From the NCBI GenBank assembly GCA_023935145.1, contig CM043704.1, positions 92,896,873 to 92,960,872 of the forward strand: a stretch of 64,000 nt of DNA, written 5' to 3'. Within the stretch, counting starts at the first letter, position 1. Every line of letters starts with the position of its first letter. Position numbers and translations under genes: made by a program. A model generated the notes under the pieces. The model saw only the letters and a list, made by a program, of their open reading frames with translations, had not been told where the DNA came from and did not search any database. This DNA is from Bretschneidera sinensis. Its lineage: Eukaryota > Streptophyta > Magnoliopsida > Brassicales > Akaniaceae. Of this stretch, positions 45,885 to 54,380 are shown in pieces.

Positions 45885-47900
45885 ATGGCAGCAAATAGCT
45901 ACCCTGAGGGACACTCTTATACTAGACCACCATTGTTCAATGGATCAAATTATAACTACTGGAAAAATAGAATGAAAATCTTCGTCGAAGGACAAGATTA
46001 CAATCTATGGAGAATTATAGAAGTGGGACCTAAAATTCCCTCAAAAGAAATAGTTATTGGAGAGACTCTTCATACAATGCCTAAACTCAAAACTGAGTTT
46101 ACTGACGAGGATTGTAGAACGATGTCTCTCAATAGCAGAGCAACAAGCATGCTACATTGTGCATTAGATATTTCTGAATATAACAAAATATCTGCATGTG
46201 TTTCTGCTAAAGAAATATGGGATAAATTGCAAGTCACATATGAAGGAACAAGTGAAGTAAAAAAGTCTAAAATTTACATGCTAATTTCTGAGTATGAATC
46301 TTTTAAGATGTCTCCTAACAAAACCATTTCCGAAATGTACTCACGATTCACTACTATTATAAATGGTTTAAAATTGCTTGGCAAGAATATTGAGGAAGTT
46401 GAACTAACCAGAAAAATCTTAAGATCTCTGCCACCAGAATGGAAATCAAAGAGGACAGCCATTCAGGAGGCCAAAAATCTTGACAAGCTTGATGTTGAGA
46501 CGCTGCTTGGATCATTATTGACATACGAGATGGAAGAAATGACTCCCATCGTCAATGATGATGAGAAGAAGAAAAAGCAAATTGCTCTCAAAGCTTCTAC
46601 GAGCAACAAAGAAAAGGAATTAGAACAAGAAGCAGAGAGCAGTGAAGAGGATGGTGAAATGGCTTTAATCACCAGACGATTCCATAGGTTCTTGAAGAAA
46701 AGCAAGAAACCTTACTCAAAGGATCCCACCTCAAAAAGGGAACCACTTATGTGCTATGGCTGCAAGAAGCCAGGACATATAAAAGCTGACTGTCCGGTTT
46801 CAAGTAAACCTTACAAGAGCTTCAAGAAGAAAGCTATGGTAGCAACTACCTGGAGCGATGACGAAGAAGATGAGTCATCAGACAAAGAAATCGGATACGA
46901 AGAAATTGCCAACCTTTGTTTGATGGCAATCGATGATGAAAGTGAGGTAACTTCTTCTCCCTCTTCAAAAAATAATATTGTTACTAGTAGTGAAGAACTG
47001 CTAGAAGTTATAAATGAAATGCATGAAGAATTAAAGAAATTTGGTTCTAGAAATTCTGTTCTTAAGAAAGAAGTATCATCTCTTTCTAAAGAAATGATAG
47101 TTCTTAGAGAAGAAAAAGAAAAATTATCATCTTTACTGTATAATTCGTCTCAAGATTTTCTTAAAGATGAAAATGAGAATTTGAAAAATAAAATTTCTGA
47201 ATTAAACAGCACTATATCTAGACTTATGCTTGGTAAAGAAAAACTTGATGAAGTGTTTTCTTCCCAAAGATTAAGTGGAGAAAAATCTGGTGTAGGATAT
47301 TCTCCATTGGGAAAACAAAAAACAAAAGAGAGCTTATTCATAAAAGCCTCTTATGTAGATGGAGCTTCTACTTCAAAAGCTCCTAACCTTGTTAAAAGCA
47401 CTCCCTTGATAAATCCGAGGAAGTCTAGAAACTTAAATGATCATACTAAATTGAAGCATCCTAAAAATACTCATGCTTATTTGTATGCTCATTCTAGGAA
47501 CAATGTGTATAATCAAAGAATGCATTCTGCTCATGCTCATCCTAGGAATCACCATCATGGCTATTCTAGAAATAACTTGCATACATATGCTAGCATGTAT
47601 CCTAGAATGCATCATCGTTCATTTTCTGGAAATGACATGCATTTTCATACCCCTTACCATAGAATCATGTATCCTAGGAACTATCATCCTAAGGATTATA
47701 GGAATGCACATGTAAAATTTCCTAGAAATTTCTATGACTATAATGCTAGGATTGTGCATCATCAACATGTTCATAGAGCACCATATATTGTTAAGAAAGT
47801 ATGGGTCCCAAAAGGAACCGTATTTTCAAGGACTAACCCCAAAGGACCCAAGAAATTTTGGGTACCTAAAAATGCTATCGTATATCCTTGTGTGATGTAG
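45885..47900 (+). CDS. Sirevirus gag, 671 codons, intact
   Basis: Structural capsid protein of the element; assembles virus-like particles in the cytoplasm. It opens with the typical start (RPPLFNGSNYNYWKNRM at residues 13-29), then the UBN2/retrotran_gag region to about 240. One zinc knuckle CYGCKKPGHIKADC lies at about 289-302. A charged Ser/Glu/Asp-rich segment follows, then a coiled coil (about 365-470, heptad-like Leu/Ile with Lys/Glu). Residues about 506-650 form an unusual His/Asn/Arg/Tyr-rich tail with recurring PRN and PRM tripeptides. No internal stop was found. The ORF ends 13 bases into the pol reading, which is in the -1 frame. Confidence 0.92.
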   Translation: MAANSYPEGHSYTRPPLFNGSNYNYWKNRMKIFVEGQDYNLWRIIEVGPKIPSKEIVIGETLHTMPKLKTEFTDEDCRTMSLNSRATSMLHCALDISEYNKISACVSAKEIWDKLQVTYEGTSEVKKSKIYMLISEYESFKMSPNKTISEMYSRFTTIINGLKLLGKNIEEVELTRKILRSLPPEWKSKRTAIQEAKNLDKLDVETLLGSLLTYEMEEMTPIVNDDEKKKKQIALKASTSNKEKELEQEAESSEEDGEMALITRRFHRFLKKSKKPYSKDPTSKREPLMCYGCKKPGHIKADCPVSSKPYKSFKKKAMVATTWSDDEEDESSDKEIGYEEIANLCLMAIDDESEVTSSPSSKNNIVTSSEELLEVINEMHEELKKFGSRNSVLKKEVSSLSKEMIVLREEKEKLSSLLYNSSQDFLKDENENLKNKISELNSTISRLMLGKEKLDEVFSSQRLSGEKSGVGYSPLGKQKTKESLFIKASYVDGASTSKAPNLVKSTPLINPRKSRNLNDHTKLKHPKNTHAYLYAHSRNNVYNQRMHSAHAHPRNHHHGYSRNNLHTYASMYPRMHHRSFSGNDMHFHTPYHRIMYPRNYHPKDYRNAHVKFPRNFYDYNARIVHHQHVHRAPYIVKKVWVPKGTVFSRTNPKGPKKFWVPKNAIVYPCVM

Positions 47901-49381
47901 ATTTGCTTCACACCAAGGAGAAAGGTAACTGTTGGTACCTTGATAGCGGTTGCTCGAAGCATATGACCGGTGATAAAAGCGTATTCAAGGAGCTAACTCT
48001 AAGAGATGGTGGACTTGTGACCATTGGAGACAATACTAAAATAAAGATCATCGGGCATGGAAAAGTCGGTAATGATTTCTCAACTTTAGATAATGTATTA
48101 CTAGTACAAGGCCTAAATCCAAATTTACTTAGCATTAGTCAATTATGTGACAAAGGATATAAAGTCACATTTGAGACCTCTCATTGTCTAGTTATAGACA
48201 TCAAGAGCAACAAGATCAAATTCATTGGCCATAGACATGAAAATGTCTATATAGTTGATTTGAAATCCTTACATTCCAATAATGAAAAATGTTTTCCTGC
48301 TTTTAGTGAAAATCAATGGCTATGGCATAGAAGGCTTGGTCATGTAAACATGAACTTGCTAAAAATTGTTTCAAGAAAAGATTTAGTTATTGGTCTTCCT
48401 AAAATCAATTTTGAGAAAAACAAAATTTGCAATGCTTGTCAAATGGGAAAACAATCTAGGATATCTTTCAAAGCAAAAAATGTTGTCTCAACTACTAGAC
48501 CTTTGGAACTTTTGCATATGGACTTATTTGGTCCAATTAGTACCATTGGTTTAGGTGGCCATCAATATGCTCTTGTTATTGTTGATGACTATTCAAGATA
48601 TACCTTTGTTATTTTTATTGCTTATAAGGATGAAGCTTTCAAAGGATTTGAAAAGTTTTGCAAAAATATACAAAATGAAAAAGGTATTTGTATTTCAAGC
48701 ATAAGAAGTGATCATGGCAAAGAATTTGAAAATCAAAGCTTTTCAAAATTTTGTGATGAAAATGGAATTAATCACAACTTTTCAGCTCCTAGAACTCCTC
48801 AACAAAATGGAGTTGTTGAGAGGAAAAATAGAGTTCTAGACGAATTTTCAAGAACAATGCTTTATGAAAATAATTTACCAAAATATTTTTGGGCTGAAGC
48901 CGTGAATACTTGCTATATTTTAAATAGAATTTTGATAAGGCCCCTACTTGATAAAACACCTTATGAACTATGGAAAGGGAGAAAGCCCAATATTTCCTAT
49001 TTTCGTACCTTTGGTAGTAAGTGCTTCATCTTAAATAACAATAAAACTAACTTGGGTAAATTTGATTCCAAGACCGATGAAGGGATATTTTTAGGATGTT
49101 CTACTACTAGTAAGGCTTATAGAATTTTCAATAAGAGAACTCTAGTAGTAGAAGAATCTGTGCATGTAACTATTGATGAATCTAACCCAATGAGTAGTGG
49201 AGAAGTTTCCTTTAAAGATGATGCAGATTTTATTCCAAGAATGGAAACTCCTACTCCCATTGTTGACCTAAAAGAGAGTTCTACTCAAACAAATGAAGGG
49301 ATGGCAACTCCAAATTTGGACCAACAATCCTCAGGTCAACAATCCTCTTACAAATTCATTATCAATCAAGAATTTACTTAG
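47888..49381 (+). pseudogene. Sirevirus pol 5' part: protease and integrase
   Basis: An open frame of 497 codons in the -1 frame relative to gag, overlapping it by 13 nt. It begins (no ATG) with the protease WYLDSGCSKHMTGD, then the GAG-pre-integrase zinc finger (WHRRLGHVN ... CNACQMGKQ), then the integrase core with D in LHMDLFGP, D in IRSDHGKEF and E in NGVVERKNRVLDE, all intact. The linker (QQSSGQQSS, about 49320-49350) is cut by the inversion breakpoint and the frame ends at 49381. It is unclear whether the frame change from gag is programmed or a mutation. Typed as pseudogene because pol as a whole is broken. Confidence 0.9.
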
Positions 49382-50015
49382 TCTTTCATACCATGCCCTT
49401 GGAGCTTGCTTCAACCCATATAGAGCTTTAGAAAGTTTATAGACATGATTTGGAAGACTAGGATTTTCAAATCCAAGAGGTTGTTCAACATAAACTTCTT
49501 CTTCTATAAAGCCATTTAAAAAGGCACTTTTCACATCCATTTGAAACAACTTGAATTTATTAAAGCATGCAAATGCTAATAACATTCTAATAGCTTCTAA
49601 TCTAGCTACGGGAGCATAGGTTTCATCAAAATCTATTCATTCCTCTTGGTTATATCCTTTAGCAACTAGTCTAGCCTTATTTCTAGTTACTATACCATTT
49701 TCATCCATTTTATTTCTATATACCCATTTAGTTCCAATAATTGAATGATCTTTAGGTCTTGCAACTAGTTCCCAAACATTGTTTCTTTCAAATTGATTTA
49801 TCTCTTCCTGCATTGCAATTATCCAATTATTATCTTTTTCAGCTTCTATAAATGTCTTAGGTTCTTCTTGAGACAAATAAGCTACAAAATTGCAAATATT
49901 TCTAATGGAAGAGCGAGTTCTTACCCCTTGTGAAGGATCACCAATTACTTGATCAATTGGATGATGATTTACATACCTCCAATCCTTGGGTAGATTTTCC
50001 TCTTGTTGACTTGAG
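49350..50015 (-). pseudogene. Inverted reverse transcriptase block of the same element
   Basis: The minus strand encodes, in order from 50015 down, the pol linker (QQEENLPKDW), then the RT start (KTFIEAEKDNNW, KWVYRNKMDENG), a stop near 49637, and the palm with VKSAFLNGFIEEEVYVEQPLG and KALYGLKQAPRAWYERLSKF, ending at FVRG (about 49350). These parts belong between the integrase and RNase H of the same polyprotein but lie in opposite orientation. The following segment with the YVDD catalytic box is missing altogether. Both breakpoints fall in copies of a CCTC/GAGG motif. Confidence 0.9.
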
Positions 50016-50029
50016 GATATACGGATGCT

Positions 50030-50488
50030 GATTTTGCTGGATGTAGGTTAGATAGAAAAAGCACAAGTGGAACATGCCAATTCTTAGGTGCTATGTTAAC
50101 TTCTTGGTTTTCCAAGAAGCAAAATTCAGTTGCGCTATCAACCGCTGAGGCGGAATATGTAGCAGCTGGCAGTTGTTGTGCCCAAGTACTATGGATGAAA
50201 CAACAACTAGAAGACTATGGCATGAGTCTCAAAAATATTCCTATATTTTGTGATAATACTAGTGCCATCAACCTAACCAAAAATCCTATTCAGCACTCTA
50301 GAACCAAGCATATAGAGATTAGACATCATTTCTTAAGAGACCATGCTCAAAAAGGTGATATAAGATTAGAATTTATACCTTCAGAAGATCAAATAGCTGA
50401 TATTCTTACAAAACCCTTAAGTGAAGCTAGTTTTTGTAAGATTAGAAAGTTGATAGGATTGCTTGATTTTGATAAATTGAATGTTTGA
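50030..50488 (+). pseudogene. Sirevirus RNase H, pol 3' end
   Basis: The plus-strand reading resumes at the RNase H start (TDADFAGCRLDRKSTSG), with the acidic residue in ALSTAEAEYVAA, FCDNTSAINLTKNPIQHSRTKHIE cut by nothing, and the end motif DILTKPLSE, stopping at 50486-50488. The domain residues look intact, but it is separated from the rest of pol by the inversion and deletion, so it can only be read from an internal position. Confidence 0.9.
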
Positions 50489-50628
50489 TTGCATCTCATT
50501 TCATCATTTGCATGTTTGACATTGAGTGATAGAGTATTAATCCATGTTTAACTATTCCCTTCACTCAAAAATGTCATAGATAAACAAAATCGTACTAAAA
50601 ATTCAGGACTGGAAATTTTACTCAGGAT

Positions 50629-50967
50629 CCAGTCGACTGGTAAATGCTCTCCAGTCGACTGGTAAGTCTCTGCCTGTGTTTCCAGTCGACTGGTAAGTTT
50701 AATCCAGTCGACTGGTAACTCTCTATCAAAACTTCCAGACGACTGTTAAGTCTTCTCCAGTCGTCTATAAGATCAAATCCTGCTTGGAGCCAAATTTTTT
50801 TTAATACCCCTTGTCCTCCAGTCGACTGGTAAAGATAGCCCAGTCGACTGGTATCTCTCTGTCAGTTGACCCAGTCGACTGGTACGTTTACCTAGTCGAC
50901 TGGTAAAGAAACTGTTCATCTTTTCAAAGGGACCCAGTCGACTGGTATATCGACCCCAGTCGACTGG
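50629..50967 (+). promoter_or_regulatory. Internal palindrome array upstream of the extra ORF
   Basis: Twelve sites of the CCAGTCGACTGG family: nine perfect, one with a single change (CTAGTCGACTGG), and two degenerate ones near 50735 and 50757. The last sites share the wider context CCCAGTCGACTGGTATCGCGA with the end of the LTR arrays, pointing to a common origin. The array begins 140 bases after the pol stop and ends 11 bases before a TATA-like box. Placement and similarity to the LTR promoter suggest a second promoter driving the ORF at 51197; this is inference. Confidence 0.8.
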
Positions 50968-50975
50968 TATCGCGA

Positions 50976-50988
50976 TTCTATAAAAAGA
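50976..50988 (+). promoter_or_regulatory. TATA-like box of the putative internal promoter
   Basis: TTCTATAAAAAGA lies directly after the palindrome array and about 210 bases before the ATG of the extra ORF, a normal plant leader length. No transcript data are available. Confidence 0.55.
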
Positions 50989-51196
50989 ACTGTTCATTTT
51001 CGCCATTTTTACGCCATTTTCAAAGAGCCCAAGCTTTCTCTCTCTAGAAAAATTCATCTTTTTGATCTAAAAACCATCCAAATCCCTTCTAAACACACCG
51101 ATCTACTCATTCCTAAAGAGATTTTTAACTTTCTACGGTTAAAATCTCTCATTTTTACCAAATTTCCTTTTTCCAAAAACTTCAAATTTCTCGAAA

Positions 51197-52453
51197 ATGA
51201 GTGACAAAATCCGTGTAAAACTCACAACAAGTGGACCTAATGCGCCCAAAAAGCCAAGGTCTTCAAAACCTTTGGCTTCGGAGTCGAAAGGGAAGGGAGT
51301 AGCAGGGTCATCCAGCAAGGAGCCAAGAACAGAGTTGGAGCAGGCTCTGTTTTACAGCCCAGCGGCTCATAAGAGGTATAATTCTATAATCCGTCACAAG
51401 AAAATCATGACGGGTAGAGTCGTTGATTTCGACTCCATTCGTCATGGTAATTTCGATATTCTACCAGCCTTTGAGGCAATAAATCTGACCCCACTGGTCA
51501 GAATTCATGAAAAATATTACCCGCGACTGATTCACCAGTTCTATGCGAACTTGGTGAAACCCAGTCCTCTGGCTCTGAGATTCAGAACCAGAGTTAGCGG
51601 TGTGGAGTTTGAGGTCAACACTGACCTCTTGATGAGCATTCTGAGAATCCCTATAAGGGGGGTTCAATGGAGTCTGGATGGATGGCCAGACAACTTTGAA
51701 GTTGAGGAGGTCTGTCGGATAGTCAGGGGCGACCCTAACTATGTGTACAGACCCACTACATTTCACACATGTAGTGACTTGCCCCTCGACTCAAAGATGT
51801 TTCAATTAATTGTCAGTTGGACCATCCACCCGAGACTCGGGAGTCGAGGGTATCTATCTAAAATAGATGCGGTATTGATTTGGTGCCTAAAATCTGGGCA
51901 CCACTTCAATATATATCCTCTGCTGCTCGCCAACATGATAAACGGCGAAGCAAACGACTCCGGGTGTCTTCCTTATGGGATGCTCATTACGCTCATCCTC
52001 CAGTACTTCCGGGTACCTTTGCCTGCCTCCAAGTCTCAGGATATCGGATTGACGGATATCATCAACATCTCATCTCTGAAGAAGATGGGATGTACTGTTC
52101 GTGAAGGGTTTCTCTATCCAAAGGCCGGAAAGCGCCTAAGGATTCGAGAGGATGCGAGTGACAGTGATGAGGATGCTGATACGGCTGCTGAGATAGAGAC
52201 AGATACCCGAGCACCTCCCATTGGTGGCTCGAGTACTGGTCAGACTGGATATGGTGACATCCTACGAGCTATCACGAGTCTTCAGATGACGATGGAGTCT
52301 GGTTTTCAGTCCATGCAGTCCGATTATCAGAGGCTGAGCTCCTCCATAGACCACCTACGAGATGACTTCGAGTTACATCGAGAGCACACCGAGGGTTCCC
52401 TAGCTGAGATTAGGGAACTTCTTCGTGACAGCTCGGACTCTCCCGCACCATGA
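51197..52453 (+). CDS. Extra ORF of the Sirevirus-type element, plant-transposon-associated domain, 418 codons
   Basis: An intact ORF between pol and the 3' LTR, in sense orientation. The N-terminus is Lys/Ser/Pro-rich (KKPRSSKPLASESKGKG). Residues about 90-310 resemble the domain often annotated as putative plant transposon protein, with the motif YYPRLIHQFYANL, then VSGVEFEVNTDLLMSILRIP and a Trp/His-containing core. An acidic patch (SDSDEDADTAAEIETD) follows, then a C-terminal amphipathic coiled coil (SLQMTMESGFQSMQSDYQRL ... HTEGSLAEIRELL). No signal peptide and no clear membrane segment, so it does not look like an envelope glycoprotein. Function is unknown; a DNA- or RNA-binding or regulatory role is a guess. 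Its strict conservation as an open frame in a young copy suggests it was under selection until recently. Confidence 0.8.
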   Translation: MSDKIRVKLTTSGPNAPKKPRSSKPLASESKGKGVAGSSSKEPRTELEQALFYSPAAHKRYNSIIRHKKIMTGRVVDFDSIRHGNFDILPAFEAINLTPLVRIHEKYYPRLIHQFYANLVKPSPLALRFRTRVSGVEFEVNTDLLMSILRIPIRGVQWSLDGWPDNFEVEEVCRIVRGDPNYVYRPTTFHTCSDLPLDSKMFQLIVSWTIHPRLGSRGYLSKIDAVLIWCLKSGHHFNIYPLLLANMINGEANDSGCLPYGMLITLILQYFRVPLPASKSQDIGLTDIINISSLKKMGCTVREGFLYPKAGKRLRIREDASDSDEDADTAAEIETDTRAPPIGGSSTGQTGYGDILRAITSLQMTMESGFQSMQSDYQRLSSSIDHLRDDFELHREHTEGSLAEIRELLRDSSDSPAP

Positions 52454-52835
52454 GTCTCTTTCTTTTATCCGTTCTTAGCGCTTTTCCAGTTTTTGTCACA
52501 TAGCATGGACATCTCATGTCTGTTTTTTTCTTAGTTATGGCTCTATGAGGCCCTACTTGTATTGACTTTTTCTCTATGATGATGTAATACTATTAGCCAT
52601 ATTTCTTGCATTTATTTACGCTATTTGTGATATGTTTGAACTGTTTTAAATATCTGTTTGGTCACTAAAACTGCTATAAAATACTTATATGCTTGAAAAA
52701 CTTCCGGTTCTTCCCGGGAAGGCTTTTGAAATTCGAAAGAAGCCACATCTTCGCGTACATCTTTGTATTCTTATAACCTATTTGACTGTATTGGCTAAGT
52801 AGCTTATTTTTTATGTTATGCCCCCTTTGGTTGCT

Positions 52836-53126
52836 GTTGTCAAAACGGGGGAGAAAAATGAGAAAAACGAGAAAATCTAAGTAAAACGCAACCAATGCAT
52901 AGATTTAGGGGGAGCATTGCTCCATATCTATGTAAAAATGTTTATTGATTGGTTGAGTTTAATTCTAGATTGGTTGAAAGAAATATAAACTGTGTTTGCT
53001 TGTTTACAGGGTGGTTTTACTCGAAAAACAGAGGAGACTCTGTCCAAATTTTTGTAAAATCTTAACACTTAGTTTTTAAAACTGTTTTTACATTATTAGT
53101 TTTGTCATCATCAAAAAGGGGGAGAT
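52836..53126 (+). promoter_or_regulatory. Three polypurine motifs before the 3' LTR
   Basis: GTTGTCAAAACGGGGGAGAA (about 52836-52855), TTTAGGGGGAGC (about 52905-52916) and TCAAAAAGGGGGAGAT (53111-53126). Only the last abuts the LTR and is the working polypurine tract. Multiplied PPT-like motifs upstream of the 3' LTR are known from Sireviruses. Confidence 0.8.
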
Positions 53127-54375
53127 TGTTGACCCTCGCCCGTATTTTAATGATGGCAAAACACAACTGTTATTTAACTAACATGTTTAAACTAAGTTGT
53201 ATTAAGGATCAAACACATTCAACCAAGGAACAAAGTGCAAAAACTCGAACCAAATCAAGTATCAAGTGAAGACTGAAGATCTAGTATAGGTCTTAAGGTT
53301 TAGAACCAATGTAAGTCTCACTCATACATTGTATTAGCTTGTTCAATGGCTCAAACACAAAAGGTTTTTCTAAAACCATTATTTTTAAATGTTTTTAATG
53401 AAAAACAGAAGAAAAACAGGGTTGGAAGACAACCCAGTCGACTGGGTACATATACAAGTCGACTGGTATATGGGTCAGAAGGTACCCAGTCGACTGGATG
53501 AATTAACCCAGTCGACTGGTACTTTGACCAGTAATTTCCCAGTCGACTGGATGAATCAACCCAGTCGACTGGTAAAATGGACAGAAAGTCCCCAGTCGAC
53601 TGGATGATATATACCAGTCGACTGGATACCCAGAAGGTCTGAAAACGTATATTTTTCAAGTGAACCCAGTCGACTGGTATCGCGACCCAGTCGACTGGTA
53701 GTTCAAAAATATGACCGTTGGACTCCAAATCTGAACGTTTTAAAGTAAATCTTTTTCAAATTAAAGTCCAAAACGGCCATATTAATTGATTGCTATATAA
53801 ACCCATTCAGCAAAGTATTGAAAAACAAGAAGCATATATTCAAAAAGAGTTGATCTCATATAATCAAGTTTTTATACTCTTAAAACACAAAAAGCTTTGA
53901 AATAATCTTATTGAGCCATTTCTTCAAGCTTTACTTTGAAAGAGAGACATTTCTGTTGTAATAAGCTTTCATTTGTTGTCTCTCTACCTTTTACTTTACA
54001 CCATCTTTGTAAAGGGATTACTTCCGAGAGGAAGGGGAAACTTCCGAAAGGAATGGGATTTTTCGGTTTAAGCAATTCCTGTAAATTGCTTGTGTACGGT
54101 TTGTGCAACACCTGGCTAAGTTATGCGACTAAGTTTTCTTAGTGGATTACTTCAAGGAGTTCCTTGAAGAGAGTGGACGTAGGGTCGGAACAAATCCGAT
54201 ATTGCCGAACCACTATAACTGTGTTTGCATCATCTTTCCTTAAACTCTTTATTTACAGCTTTTTACTTGTATTAATTATTTGTTGCTTATCAGTTTTTAT
54301 AAACTTGTATAAATTTCGCAAAAGTTTTTAAAAACCCAATTCACCCCCCCTCTTGGGTTGAAACCTCGAGCTACA
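53127..54375 (+). repeat. 3' LTR of the Sirevirus-type element
   Basis: TGTTGACCC to GAGCTACA, 1249 bp, nearly identical to the 5' LTR. It carries the palindrome array (53434-53698, ten copies) and TATA box (CTATATAAAC, about 53793). It is followed by the TSD CAATC. Confidence 0.95.
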
Positions 54376-54380
54376 CAATC

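Larger units (their letters stand above)
44585..54375 (+). mobile_element. Sirevirus-type Ty1/copia retrotransposon, 9791 bp, with extra ORF
   Basis: Two nearly identical LTRs (44585-45829 and 53127-54375) and a perfect TSD CAATC (44580-44584 and 54376-54380) define the element exactly. The primer binding site TTGGTATCAGAGCC starts two bases after the 5' LTR. Internal order: large gag with one zinc knuckle (45885-47900); pol with protease and integrase (47888-49381); an inverted RT block (about 49350-50015, minus strand); RNase H (50030-50488); a palindrome array; an extra ORF (51197-52453); three polypurine motifs; the 3' LTR. A gag of this size with a coiled coil, palindromes in U3, repeated GGGGGAGA tracts and an additional ORF after pol are Sirevirus (SIRE/Maximus) traits. 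The copy cannot be autonomous because its RT is broken. Confidence 0.93.

Noticed and set aside
51197..52453. Calling the extra ORF an envelope gene
   Set aside because: There is no signal peptide, no transmembrane segment and no glycoprotein-like Cys pattern; only its position would support it.
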